NCBI RefSeq assembly: GCF_029504655.1
Contig: NZ_JAQFIL010000001.1
Coordinates: forward strand, 5,275,001 to 5,339,000
Length of the DNA: 64,000 nt
Source of the DNA: Catalinimonas alkaloidigena
Lineage (GTDB): Bacteria > Bacteroidota > Bacteroidia > Cytophagales > Cyclobacteriaceae
Direction: 5' to 3'
Positions 26,114-34,918 of the stretch are shown here, one piece after another. Numbering within the stretch: position 1 is the stretch's first letter; each line of letters begins with the position of its first letter. The position numbers and the translations under genes are program-made. The notes below the pieces were generated by a model that had not been told where the DNA came from, did no database searches, and saw only the letters and a program-made list of their open reading frames with translations.

Positions 26114-26545
26114 TTAATGATTTTTGAATTCTACTTCTCCTTCCCAAAAGCACGCTACTAAATAGTCTTGATACGGATCACCCCCAGATTTATTGAAACA
26201 CCATTGCCAATCCACTATATCTTCATTAGTCGGAATCAATAAATTACTTCCATTTTCAAATTCAATGGTCAAGTTGTATCGGTCATCAAGCTTCAATCCT
26301 ATTACAACTTTTCTCATATTAGCGGCTACAATAGCACTCTTAGCAATATTTTCTTTGTCAACAGTATCTTTTGAATATTCATAGTTATTCAAAATCCATT
26401 GATTTAAAATTTCTTCATCTTCAGAAATTATATTCTGTGCAACTAGCCAGTACTTTCCGAAATATATTTCCCAAGTATCGCCTACACTAAAGCGAGAAAT
26501 AAATGCTCCCAATAGTTCTTTTTCTAAAATTTCTTTTGGATTCAT
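26114..26545 (-). CDS. Unrecognised cassette-borne protein
   Basis: 143 residues, soluble and acidic, no family recognised. Features seen: a start MNPKEILEKELLGAFISRFS, a central YNLTIEFENGSNLLIPTNED, and DWQWCFNKSGGDPYQDY near the end. The stop TAA sits in CATTAAACAC, which may be the displaced left core of the intron-split attC site. A right-core-like CGTTAGTCAG lies about 12 bp upstream of its start, so it looks like one cassette. Confidence 0.55.
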   Translation of the reverse strand: MNPKEILEKELLGAFISRFSVGDTWEIYFGKYWLVAQNIISEDEEILNQWILNNYEYSKDTVDKENIAKSAIVAANMRKVVIGLKLDDRYNLTIEFENGSNLLIPTNEDIVDWQWCFNKSGGDPYQDYLVACFWEGEVEFKNH

Positions 26546-26584
26546 TTTTCAATTCTGACTAACGTAAATTCACCATGTTGAAAA

Positions 26585-27958
26585 TCAGGTAGTTACTAAT
26601 CCTAATTCTTCATTAGTCAAACCGAATTTATCAATTTGTTTTCTAATTCTCTTGACCAACCCCAGCTTTCTTTTTTGATCCAGATAAAGATATCCTTCCG
26701 GATTGACATAAGGCACCCCCTTAACCACCATATTCCAGATAATTACTGCTAGTTTCCTGGCTGTAGCACTAATAGCTGAAACTCGTCCTTTTCTGAAGTT
26801 AATGCGCTGAAAAAAGTCTCTCAATGGTGTGGAGTCTTTCAGGTTTCCTATGGCATTAGCTGCATTCCGCAGGGCTATTTTCAGTCTGTTACTTCCTTTA
26901 GGTACTTTGCTGGATAGCAACTTGCCTCCGCTTACTTTATTATTGGGTGCTAACCGAAGCCATGATGCGAAGTGCTTGGCCGTTTTGAATTTTTTGATCC
27001 CTTCAACGCCCACTTCGCTCATCAGGGACAGTACAGTAGAAAAGCTCATACCTTCTATAGCCAGTAAATCCGTACCCTCAAACATCTGGTAGGATTTTAG
27101 ATTCAAGTCAATGTCCTTCGGGGTGTTTTTGTTAATCCTTTTGTGAGGTTTGGGTTCTATGTAGTGCTGTCTTTTGTTGTTATCATTGCCTATGATCTCT
27201 TCCAACTTCGCTGCTATCTTTTTATCACATTCTTCAATCTTAAGTTGAAGATGATCATACATGTCCAATTCCTGCTGAAGTGCAAAAAGATAGTCCTGTC
27301 TGCCATTGGACTGGAGTGCCCTGGCAATTTCCTCTTCACTTTTCCTGCAATTACCATGACGTAAGGAGGAAAGCTTTGCAGGATCTGTTTCTCCAGCACA
27401 GACGGAGCGGATAATCAGCAGACCTGTAAGACCGCATATATCCTTCACTACCACATCAAGTCTGAGATTGAGCAATCTCAAGTACTTCTGCATCTTCTTG
27501 GAGGTAGATGCTGCTGAATGAAGTAAATTGGAACGATGGCGACAATAGGTTCTGAGTTCTTCAGTCTGACCATCTGGAAGAAAACTGCTGGTGAGTAACC
27601 CCAATGTATGAAGCTTCTGTATCCATCGCCGGGCGACCCCGTGGCAGTCTTTGATATCAGTTTTTTTTCCTTTGATGTTCTTTGTGAATTTTCCGTTGCA
27701 TAGAATGACATGAAAACCTTTTGAAATGAGCACTGCATACAGATTTTGCCAATACGTGCCGGTGCTTTCCATAGCGACAGTGCTAATGTGTCTTTCATTT
27801 AACCAATCTACCATAGCGAAAAGATCTTGATTATAGACCCCAAATTCCCGAACATCTTGCTCGGATTGACCAACAGCCACCCAGTGAGATCGGCTGCCCA
27901 CGTCAATGCCCGCAGCCTGGGGATTGACGACTTCCATTGAAATTGATTCCTGTTCCAT
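26585..27958 (-). CDS. IS110/IS1111-family transposase
   Basis: About 457 residues from the Met at 27958 (an upstream in-frame extension to 28099 is unlikely). DEDD-type N-terminal domain: AAGIDVGSRSHWVAVG, VAMESTGTYWQNLYAVL and KKTDIKDC. The C-terminal IS110 domain is LAIEGMSFSTVLSLMSEVG and HFASWLRLAPNNKVSGG. After KDC the sequence reads HGVARRWIQKLH, where relatives have RWIQ/QWIQ-type continuations: a likely in-frame insertion of about 15 bp. This group uses a bridge RNA from a non-coding end. It inserted next to the core site of the 26114-26545 cassette. Confidence 0.9.
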   Translation of the reverse strand: MEQESISMEVVNPQAAGIDVGSRSHWVAVGQSEQDVREFGVYNQDLFAMVDWLNERHISTVAMESTGTYWQNLYAVLISKGFHVILCNGKFTKNIKGKKTDIKDCHGVARRWIQKLHTLGLLTSSFLPDGQTEELRTYCRHRSNLLHSAASTSKKMQKYLRLLNLRLDVVVKDICGLTGLLIIRSVCAGETDPAKLSSLRHGNCRKSEEEIARALQSNGRQDYLFALQQELDMYDHLQLKIEECDKKIAAKLEEIIGNDNNKRQHYIEPKPHKRINKNTPKDIDLNLKSYQMFEGTDLLAIEGMSFSTVLSLMSEVGVEGIKKFKTAKHFASWLRLAPNNKVSGGKLLSSKVPKGSNRLKIALRNAANAIGNLKDSTPLRDFFQRINFRKGRVSAISATARKLAVIIWNMVVKGVPYVNPEGYLYLDQKRKLGLVKRIRKQIDKFGLTNEELGLVTT

Positions 27959-28205
27959 GATATAGTATTTTTTTAGCTCTAAGGAGATGTGCTTTTGGCA
28001 AAGAAAATATTCTGAACGGGGTTCCCGAATACTCAGGACCGCCACTGGAGTCATCGCATACACCTCAACCAGAATGCACCTCGTGCTTAATTGCAACACT
28101 TAGAAAATCGGCCTTACATAGAGCTTCATTAAATTTAATAAAAGCTAAGGAAATGTAGCCCATCGTTAGCTTGAGGAGTCAATCTTTTTAATATAGGAGG
28201 AATGC
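27959..28205. other. Non-coding end of IS110 and cassette scraps
   Basis: No gene is seen. The part adjacent to the transposase start (27959-28150) is where IS110-group elements encode their bridge RNA, so it is a candidate location. A core-like sequence (CGTTAGCTTGAG, 28163-28174) and another at 28206 suggest two partial attC sites only about 45 bp apart, a leftover of insertion or deletion. Confidence 0.3.
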
Positions 28206-28345
28206 CTGCTAACGACAAGGCTAGCCATCATACCGGGCCTTATGGGCGCATTTATTTCAAATTACAATTTCCTACCGCTTGAGCAACCAAACGATCATGC
28301 TATCATTTCCGCCCGGTTGGGGCTAGGTGATGTTGAACTAAACCT
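28206..28345 (-). repeat. attC-like site upstream of the IS91 module
   Basis: On the minus strand: left core GTTCAAC, then ATCACCTAGCCCCAACCGGG, the spacer GCTCAAGCGGTAGGAAATTG, then GGCCCGGTATGATGGCTAGC and right core GTTAGCAGG. The arms CTAGCCCCAACCGGGC and GCCCGGTATGATGGCTAG pair with small bulges, as attC sites do. No cassette gene follows it on the minus strand. Confidence 0.55.
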
Positions 28346-28417
28346 ACGGTAGCCTTTAGCAGCAGGGTTTTTCATGATATTCTTATCTTGATGAAGGTAA
28401 TTTAAACCATTTATATC

Positions 28418-29336
28418 ATGAAAAAAAACACATCGCGCCAAGGGTGAAACCCTTGTAGAAAGAACATGCCGTGAGGTTCCTGATTTTCTCCCATTCTATC
28501 AGAAACTAGAAAGAAGTCTCTCAGTTGCTGGCTACAGCCAGAGTACATTGACAAATTACTCGCGTTGTCTGGCCCAGATGGCCCAGTATTACAACACTAA
28601 TCCAGTTCTGCTGGATGAAGAACAAGTGTTAGACTATTTGCATTACCTTAAACAGCAGAAGAAAACACCATCTGAGAGTTTTTTTAAGCATACCGTCTAT
28701 GGCCTGAGGTATGTTTACCGGATGGAAGGTCTCAAAGAAAAGCGTGTTGTACTTCCTTCCATTGAACAACCTAAAGATTTACCGGTCATCCTGAGTAAGG
28801 AGGAGATGCGAAGGTTGCTACTGGCACCCAACCTGATGCGCCACCGGCTCATCATCGGTATGCTTTACAGTTGTGGGCTACGCTGCTTTGAGCTTTGTGG
28901 ACTCCATATCAAAGATGTAGACTTTGATCGGCTGGCAGTACATGTCAGACGTGGGAAAGGGCGCAAGGATCGCTACCTGCCTTTGAGTAAGCACCTGGCC
29001 AGAGGACTGCAGATTTATCTCAAAAATGAGAATCCTCATCAGTGGCTCTTCAACGGTAAAGAAGAAGACGGTCAGAAAATGCCCCTTTCCCAGAAAGGAA
29101 TATGGTGGGTAGTAAGCCATGCCCGTAAAAAAGCTGGATTGGCAAAAGAAGTCACCACCCATATGCTTCGGCATACTTATGCCACACACCTACTTGAAGA
29201 CGGATTAGACATCCTGAGCATCAAAGAACTACTGGGACATGCACACATAGAGACGACATTGATATACCTGCACGTCTCTCAAATGGGAAGGCGAAAGCCA
29301 TTCAGTCCTATGGATACGCTTTATCCGGATAAGTAG
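28418..29336 (+). CDS. Tyrosine recombinase of an IS91-type module, N-terminal A8 frameshift
   Basis: Catalytic residues of tyrosine recombinases are present: Arg in YSCGLRCFELCGLHIKDV, His-x-x-Arg in THMLRHTYATHLLEDG, His in LLGHAHIETTLIYLHV with the Tyr nucleophile. The frame is open back to about 28429 (FLPFYQKLERSLSVAGYSQS), but its only good start, ATG at 28418, is out of frame unless one A is dropped from the A8 run at 28421-28428. From the first usable in-frame codon (TTG 28548) the protein would lack most of the core-binding domain. It directly precedes an IS91 transposase, a common pairing in Bacteroidota. Confidence 0.75.
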
Positions 29337-30460
29337 TGCGTCCCAGGCATGAAGTAGCCGATGTGCTGAACAGGAACAGGCATCGGCTCGGTAGCTACTG
29401 TAGTAACAGTTGGCAGGTAAGGACACTGCATGCCCTAAGAAAATGTAGGACTGCTGATCTTGGAGGACATATAGATCAGTGCGATAGCTGTGGCAATCTG
29501 TCTATCAGCTACAACAGTTGCAGAAACAGGCATTGCCCTAAATGCCAGGGGGAACAGAGAGAAGCATGGATACAGGCTAGAGAATCCGAGCTTCTGCCTG
29601 TGCCTTACTTCCATCTGGTCTTTACCCTGCCTGAACAGGTCAATCCTCTGTGTCTGTATGCTCCTGCCAAGGTATATGCTTTGCTGTTCAGTACAGCCTG
29701 GTCAGTGATGCAAAGCTTTGCCAAAGATGCCAAGCACCTGGGGGCCAAGCCAGCTATGATTGCTGTACTCCACACCTGGGGCCAGAACCTCTCTCTTCAC
29801 CCGCACTTACATTGCATCGTTCCTGGAGGTGGCGTGACCAAGCAAGGTAAATGGAAACCTGCTCGGAATAAAGGTAAGTTCCTTTTCCCAGTGAAGGCTA
29901 TGAGCAAGGTCTTCCGGGCCAGGTTCGTGGCTGGCTTGAGAAGAGAGTTTCCAGAGCAGGAAAAGACCTTCTTTGCCAATTTATTTAAAAAAGAGTGGGT
30001 GGTGTATGCTAAGCGCCCTTTCCAACATCCTAAAGCCGTGGTAGAATATCTGGGGCGCTACACTCATAAGATCGCCATTAGCAATCATAGACTTATCGGC
30101 CTGGATAACGGCCAGGTTACTTTCAGCTATAAGGACTACCGGAAAGGAGCGCAGAAAATGCAGATGAGCCTTACTGACAAAGAGTTCATCAGAAGGTTCA
30201 GCCAGCATATCCTGCCCAGAGGCTTTGTGAGAATCAGGCACTACGGCTTCCTATCCAGTAGTTGGAAACCTGAAAAGCTATCTAGTCTCCAGCAGATGCT
30301 TGGTCTAAGCGTTGCTCCTGATGATCAGAAGGAATTGGTATCTCACCGTAAGTGCTGTGCCTGTGGCAACGGTACACTGCAAACGGTGAGCATGTTCTAT
30401 GGCAGAGCGCCTCCAAAAATATGGCTGGAACGGATCGCAAACCAGAAGAGCAGTCAGTAA
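29336..30460 (+). CDS. IS91-family HUH transposase
   Basis: 374 residues from the GTG at 29336, which overlaps the recombinase stop (TAGTG). An N-terminal zinc finger (CDSCGN..CRNRHCPKCQG) is followed by the HUH motif SLHPHLHCIVPGGG and the Tyr region VVEYLGRYTHKIAISNHR. A second zinc-binding group (CCACGNGTL) is near the end. This is a rolling-circle transposase. Element ends were not identified; 30461-30671 holds no gene. Confidence 0.93.
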   Translation: MRPRHEVADVLNRNRHRLGSYCSNSWQVRTLHALRKCRTADLGGHIDQCDSCGNLSISYNSCRNRHCPKCQGEQREAWIQARESELLPVPYFHLVFTLPEQVNPLCLYAPAKVYALLFSTAWSVMQSFAKDAKHLGAKPAMIAVLHTWGQNLSLHPHLHCIVPGGGVTKQGKWKPARNKGKFLFPVKAMSKVFRARFVAGLRREFPEQEKTFFANLFKKEWVVYAKRPFQHPKAVVEYLGRYTHKIAISNHRLIGLDNGQVTFSYKDYRKGAQKMQMSLTDKEFIRRFSQHILPRGFVRIRHYGFLSSSWKPEKLSSLQQMLGLSVAPDDQKELVSHRKCCACGNGTLQTVSMFYGRAPPKIWLERIANQKSSQ

Positions 30461-30671
30461 AAAAACTCCATTCTAGGGCGTAATGGGAGAGCTATGCCCT
30501 ATCCGGTATAAAGTGCTGCTTTTTCCTGACTTTGGATAGTCGATTTTCTAGTTTGGCCGATAGAGATGGCGCTCCACTAACTCGGAAACAAAAAAGGAGG
30601 TTTACTACCTTCTCAATACACTCCTCGCAAACCCTACCTAATCCCCATAATAACATCCTCGAGCAGGTTCA

Positions 30672-30730
30672 GTCAACATAGGATTCATGTTGGGCCGTTC
30701 CGGCCACACGAATCCTTAATTGTTAGGGCA
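30672..30730 (-). repeat. Compact attC-like site after the MORN lipoprotein
   Basis: About 59 bp. On the minus strand the left core GCCCTAAC overlaps the stop codon of the upstream gene. The inner arms are GGATTCGTGTGGCCG and CGGCCCAACATGAATCC around a GAA loop, then the right core GTTGAC. GGATTC/GAATCC and GGCCG/CGGCC pair perfectly, with mismatched bases between, a typical attC shape. Confidence 0.7.
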
Positions 30731-31316
30731 CGTGTTTATTTTTCCATTCTAAAGCGATCTTATCCTCACTCTCAGATGGAAACATAATCAAATATCCATC
30801 CTGTTCTTCAATTTCAATAGTATTAAGTTGGTGTCGCACTGAATCTACTATCACATTTTTTTCTTCTATTAATCCGTAGGTTAAATTATCTCCACCTTCG
30901 CAGCTTGTATCAATATGTAAGCTCTTGGGTTCATATTTAACCTCATAGGAAAGTTTACCATGCTCATCAAAGTATTGCCATTCACCAATCTTGTAATGGT
31001 AAAACTGTGTGCAGGGACCTCCCATACAACAATTTACATACTCACCCATTTTATATCCACCAATTCCCTTAAGCGATCCATTTGAATTATACTCAGTCCA
31101 AGTACCAGTTTTATAATTACTTATCTGTCCTTGTGAATCAATGGCAAATTGTCCAATTCCTTTAATTGATCCATCGGAATAAAATATAGTATCTACTTGA
31201 GTCTTTTTTGGATAACCATGCTTCAAATCCCCAAAATCATGTTCATTAAAAACGAATGCCCGTTTAGTAGTGCAGCCAATGCTTAAAAGCACTATGAGGA
31301 TAAGATTTAGTTTCAT
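30723..31316 (-). CDS. Lipoprotein with MORN-like repeats (cassette gene)
   Basis: 197 residues. A lipoprotein signal (ILIVLLSIGC) is followed by repeats of the type GSIKGIGQFAIDSQGQ, YKTGTWTEYNSNGSLKGIGG and YKIGEWQYFDEHGKLSYEVK, which are MORN-variant/YwqK-like repeats. Function unknown; probably exported. The right core GTTAGGGC lies 15 bp before the start and the complementary left core GCCCTAAC overlaps the stop, exactly the layout of an integron cassette. Confidence 0.75.
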   Translation of the reverse strand: MKLNLILIVLLSIGCTTKRAFVFNEHDFGDLKHGYPKKTQVDTIFYSDGSIKGIGQFAIDSQGQISNYKTGTWTEYNSNGSLKGIGGYKMGEYVNCCMGGPCTQFYHYKIGEWQYFDEHGKLSYEVKYEPKSLHIDTSCEGGDNLTYGLIEEKNVIVDSVRHQLNTIEIEEQDGYLIMFPSESEDKIALEWKNKHVP

Positions 31317-31325
31317 TTTTTCAAT

Positions 31326-31470
31326 GTGCCCTAACGGGCCGCATGCAGCGGATGGCCCGGCTTTGTTTGCGTTTATCTTTCAATTATCAATTTTTGTGCT
31401 TGGAGCATAAAGCATCAAAGTGCTATTCAAACAGGGCTGACCGCTGCATGATGTGCTTGTTGCACAACTA
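31326..31470 (-). repeat. attC-like site, larger part, separated from its left core by IS1182
   Basis: On the minus strand: ATGCAGCGGTCAGCC, the shared spacer TCCAAGCACAAAAATTGATA, ACAAAGCCGGGCCATCCGCTG and right core GTTAGGGC next to the MORN lipoprotein gene. Its left core GCCCACTAAC lies at 33150-33159, beyond the IS1182 element. So the transposon landed between the left core and the inner arm. Confidence 0.65.
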
Positions 31471-31524
31471 TTCCAAGATAGCGGAAAAAGGTTTATCTTA
31501 ATAGTATAAATCACTCCTTATTGT

Positions 31525-33060
31525 ATGCTGGGTAAGAAATACTATCAACCAAAATTATTTACCGAGTTTAATTTAGCCGACCGGGTACCGGATTATAATT
31601 TTTATCGCAGATTAAAGTCCGTCCTAAACCTGGATTTCCTACACGCAAAGACCAAAGCCTACTATGGTAGCTGTGGTCAAAAGTCCATTGATCCTGCTGT
31701 GTTCTTTAAAATTATGCTCGTTGGCTATCTGGAAAATATAATCTCCGATAGACAACTGATGCAGCATTGCTCTATGAGACTAGATATTCTCTACTTTTTG
31801 GAGTATGATATAGACGAAGAACTACCCTGGCATAGCACGATATCCAGAACTAGACAACGATTACCTCAGGCTCTATTCGAGGAAGTTTTTGATCGTGTTC
31901 TTTCTTTATGTGTAAATGCCGGAATGGTATCGGGAAGCACACAAGCAGTAGATTCTGCTTATGTTAAAGCGAACGCTTCACTGGATAGCTTAGAGCAAAA
32001 GCTACCCACTGATACTGCCAAGAATCATCTTAAAAAGGTGTTGGAGCAGGACCAGAACCAAGAGCAAGATTCATCAGAAAATGCAGGTGATTATGAGCAA
32101 GAAAACGATGAGGATTACAAGTACATCTCTGTCAATGAGCGGAAGTTGAAAGACATTGCTGCTAGAGAAAAGCTGTGGGCGGCACGTCATAAAAGAAAAC
32201 CAGGCACACATGACCCTAGAAGTAAATTCTTGAGTAACAAATTACATTATAGCCCTACTGATCCTGAGGCCAGAGTTGCTGTTAAACCAGGTAAACGTCG
32301 CCAACTTTGTTATGCTGCTCAAGTGGCTGTTGACACCTCTCATCATGTTATCTCACATATTCAAGCTGATTTCTCAGACCGTAAAGATTGCCAGATATTA
32401 CCCTCTCTTCTACAGAACCTCATACACAGATTCAAAAAGCATGATCTGAAAGTAGATAGACTGTTGGCCGATACCGGATACAGTAATGGGGAAAATTACG
32501 CCTTACTAGAAAAGCATGGCATAGAAGGTTACATTCCTGCACATGGTACTTATAAGCAGGAAAAAGAAGGCTTTACCTATGATGAAAAAGAGGATGTCTG
32601 GATCTGTTCTCAAGGTAAGAAAGCTACTTTCAGAAGATTCTATATGGAAAGAGGTAATCTAGTGAAGCGTTACTACACCAAGAGAAAAGACTGTAAGGAT
32701 TGTCCTATAAAAATAGCATGCATCGGAAAGCAACATGAAAAGAAGATTTCAAAAACCGCTTATCAAGCTGAGTATGAAAGAATGATTGCAAGAGTAGAAA
32801 GTAGCAAAGGCCAGTATCTTAAAAAGCGAAGGCAAGCCACGGTGGAGCCAGTCTTAGGCACACTAATCAACTTCATGGGTATGAGAAAAGTCAATACCCG
32901 AGGCCTTGCTTTGGCTCACAAGAATTTTGTCTTAGCCGCAGCCAGTTACAACCTCAAAAAGTACCTCAATTTCACTAAAAAAAGGGTATTAGCCCAGGTA
33001 AATGCTCTGGAAGGGCAAATATCAGCTATTTTCAATATACCTTCTTTTTGCTTGAGCTGA
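31525..33060 (+). CDS. IS1182-family DDE transposase
   Basis: 511 residues. The N-terminal domain (DPAVFFKIMLVGYLENIISD, RQLMQHCSMRLDILYFLEYD) and the DDE core are clear: Asp in STQAVDSAYVKANA, Asp in DRLLADTGYSNGENYALLEK, Glu in QATVEPVLGTLINFMGMRKV. A Cys-rich insertion (CKDCPIKIACIGK) is typical. Ends are not resolved; sequences TTGCACAAC (about 31465) and GTTGCGCAT (about 33126) may be the inverted repeats. It sits inside an attC-like site and is oriented against the cassettes. Confidence 0.92.
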   Translation: MLGKKYYQPKLFTEFNLADRVPDYNFYRRLKSVLNLDFLHAKTKAYYGSCGQKSIDPAVFFKIMLVGYLENIISDRQLMQHCSMRLDILYFLEYDIDEELPWHSTISRTRQRLPQALFEEVFDRVLSLCVNAGMVSGSTQAVDSAYVKANASLDSLEQKLPTDTAKNHLKKVLEQDQNQEQDSSENAGDYEQENDEDYKYISVNERKLKDIAAREKLWAARHKRKPGTHDPRSKFLSNKLHYSPTDPEARVAVKPGKRRQLCYAAQVAVDTSHHVISHIQADFSDRKDCQILPSLLQNLIHRFKKHDLKVDRLLADTGYSNGENYALLEKHGIEGYIPAHGTYKQEKEGFTYDEKEDVWICSQGKKATFRRFYMERGNLVKRYYTKRKDCKDCPIKIACIGKQHEKKISKTAYQAEYERMIARVESSKGQYLKKRRQATVEPVLGTLINFMGMRKVNTRGLALAHKNFVLAAASYNLKKYLNFTKKRVLAQVNALEGQISAIFNIPSFCLS

Positions 33061-33146
33061 GGTGAAAAGATTCCGAATAGGTTCCGCTTTTACTCAAAAA
33101 GAAATCTGTCATAGTAGAAAATGGGGTTGCGCATCAGCCACAAATG

Positions 33147-33620
33147 TTAGTGGGCGTTTTCAATCATATCCATTGAAATCACTTCTCCGTATGTTTTAGA
33201 ATCCCAATACTCAATTTGATCAACCTCAGTCGCCGATAGTTCTGTTAAATCCTCATCAGAAAATTCTGTAGTAAGCAATTCAGGATTCAAATAAGTAAAT
33301 TTCTCATCGAGACACATTCTTATTTCTTGTGGTAAATCAACAAATTGAAGTTGCATCCACTTACTATCCGATGAAATTCCAGCATAAAATGGATACTGAT
33401 TATTGATGACTATATCAATCCGCTGTTTTGTTATTTTGTGTTTACAAATCAATCTAAAGTAATTGGATGAAGCATCAGGGCACAAGATTTCTTTCAGTCT
33501 AAATTCAGTTAAATTACCACAGTGATAAGCATGTTTTTTTAATTCATTTTCATCAATCTGGGCGTAATCTTGATCTCCATTAGCCTTTCTAAATCCGGTA
33601 ATTCCTTTCTGTAATTTCAT
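33147..33620 (-). CDS. Unrecognised cassette-borne protein
   Basis: 157 residues, soluble, no family recognised. The middle (YFRLICKHKITKQRIDIVIN followed by NQYPFYAG) looks beta-rich and the C-terminus is acidic. The stop TAA lies within the left core GCCCACTAAC, and the complementary right core GTTAGTGGGC is about 14 bp before the start. This is one of the clearest cassette layouts in the array. Confidence 0.65.
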   Translation of the reverse strand: MKLQKGITGFRKANGDQDYAQIDENELKKHAYHCGNLTEFRLKEILCPDASSNYFRLICKHKITKQRIDIVINNQYPFYAGISSDSKWMQLQFVDLPQEIRMCLDEKFTYLNPELLTTEFSDEDLTELSATEVDQIEYWDSKTYGEVISMDMIENAH

Positions 33621-33631
33621 TTTAATTCAAT

Positions 33632-33701
33632 GCCCACTAACGGTTAAGTGCTAGGCATGGCCCGCAGCGAAGCAAGGGTCTGGCCTGCACGGTGTTAGCC
33701 G
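33632..33701 (-). repeat. Short attC-like site (about 70 bp)
   Basis: On the minus strand: left core CGGCTAAC (overlapping the stop of 33695-34273), arm ACCGTGCAGGCCAGACCC, loop TTGCTTCGCTGC, arm GGGCCATGCCTAGCAC, right core CGTTAGTGGGC. GCAGGCCAGACCC and GGGCCATGCC pair imperfectly. Clear inverted symmetry with core sequences of the RYYYAAC/GTTRRRY type. Confidence 0.75.
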
Positions 33702-34273
33702 TTTGTTATTTTTCTAATTGAGATTTTATCTGCTTTTTTTCCAGTATTAATCAATATCTCTGTCTCATATTGATCGTTTGAATACTTTCCTATTCTACTT
33801 TGTGGATTTGTTAAAAACTCAACTATGTATTCAAAATTATCTTTGATAATGAAGTATTCACTATTCTCATCTAGTGCATTCAAATATAATTTAGAATCAG
33901 GATAGTGATTAATAAATTCTTCAACAGACATACCTACATGGATATTAGATTTTAATTCCACTTTTTCGCTCAGTACTTGAATCTCATACAATGAATCACT
34001 ATCCCATTTTGACCATGCAAAAACCATTGGATCAAATTCTGTTGAAACCAAAATACCCTTTGATTCTGAGTCCACTCCATATTCGTGTAAAAATGGATGC
34101 GAAATATTATATTCCTCACTAAAAGATGTTAAAAAGGTATTTTTATCCATCTCATTCAGAATTTTCTCAACATTGATTGGTAATGATTTTTGAATTTCAC
34201 CTTTCTCTTTTGCTTGATTAGATGAGGCATCACACGCCAGTAAGAACACTACTATTAAGTAAATTTTTCTCAT
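33695..34273 (-). CDS. Small lipoprotein-like cassette protein
   Basis: 193 residues from the Met at 34273; an upstream in-frame start at 34342 would lie inside the attC site and is rejected. The start MRKIYLIVVFLLACDASS is a short lipoprotein signal with Cys near position 14. The mature part contains YEIQVLSEKVELKSNIHVGM and FIIKDNFEYIVEFLTNP; no family recognised. Right core GTTAGCCGTT precedes the start and AACGGCTAAC overlaps the stop. Confidence 0.65.
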   Translation of the reverse strand: MRKIYLIVVFLLACDASSNQAKEKGEIQKSLPINVEKILNEMDKNTFLTSFSEEYNISHPFLHEYGVDSESKGILVSTEFDPMVFAWSKWDSDSLYEIQVLSEKVELKSNIHVGMSVEEFINHYPDSKLYLNALDENSEYFIIKDNFEYIVEFLTNPQSRIGKYSNDQYETEILINTGKKADKISIRKITNG

Positions 34274-34283
34274 TAGAATAACG

Positions 34284-34413
34284 GCTAACGAGCCCGCTAG
34301 CTGACGGGCTGCGCTTGTTTGATTATATCTTTTATTTCGCAAAAATGGTGCTTGGTGAAGCTAACTTTCAAGTACAGGATTCCGCAGCCTGACAGATAGC
34401 TTTTGTTACCCAG
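34284..34413 (-). repeat. attC-like site (copy A of the duplicated cassette)
   Basis: About 130 bp. On the minus strand: left core GGGTAAC, inner arms with the spacer TCACCAAGCACCATTTTTGC, then AACAAGCGCAGCCCGTCAGC and right core CGTTAGCCG. The left core is complementary to GTTACCC upstream of the same cassette gene. Confidence 0.75.
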
Positions 34414-34418
34414 CGTGT

Positions 34419-34769
34419 TCAATCCTTTTTTCTGATTATCAAGTCAAAGCAATTCAACCGAATTTCTTTCCCCCCATTTCTCGCTACTGCCCATTCAGAA
34501 ATATTATTTAATTCCTGCTCATCTACCATGACATACTCTGTAAAATAAGAATCACTGCCGTCTTCAGGAATTTTAATTACTTCTATTTGAGCAGCATTTA
34601 ATCCATGTTCCGAGCAAAAGTCCAGATTTTTAATCGCAGCAATCATCTGAGATTTTAAGTCTATTTTATCGGCAGAGTTTCCTTCTTCAACTTTGATTTC
34701 TTCATCTAGCCTTTTGATCTCTTTATTCAGAAATTCTACTACCAGATTTAAGCTCTTCTCTTTTTTCAT
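34419..34769 (-). CDS. Small cassette protein, copy A
   Basis: 116 residues, cytoplasmic, no family recognised. The first part is a charged helix (LVVEFLNKEIKRLDEEIKVE) with coiled-coil character; later VMVDEQELNNISEWAVARNG. It is preceded by the right core GTTACCC and followed by GGGTAAC. Identical to 34919-35269. Confidence 0.65.
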   Translation of the reverse strand: MKKEKSLNLVVEFLNKEIKRLDEEIKVEEGNSADKIDLKSQMIAAIKNLDFCSEHGLNAAQIEVIKIPEDGSDSYFTEYVMVDEQELNNISEWAVARNGGKEIRLNCFDLIIRKKD

Positions 34770-34783
34770 CTATTTACATGCTG

Positions 34784-34913
34784 GGTAACGAGCCCGCTAG
34801 CTGACGGGCTGCGCTTGTTTGATTATATCTTTTATTTCGCAAAAATGGTGCTTGGTGAAGCTAACTTTCAAGTACAGGATTCCGCAGCCTGACAGATAGC
34901 TTTTGTTACCCAG
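34784..34913 (-). repeat. attC-like site (copy B of the duplicated cassette)
   Basis: Same sequence as 34284-34413, shifted by exactly 500 bp. Its right core here is CGTTACCCAGCATG, leading into copy A of the gene, whereas copy A's site leads into a different cassette with CGTTAGCCG. Only the core bases differ between the two, as expected for cassette-to-cassette junctions. Confidence 0.75.
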
Positions 34914-34918
34914 CGTGT

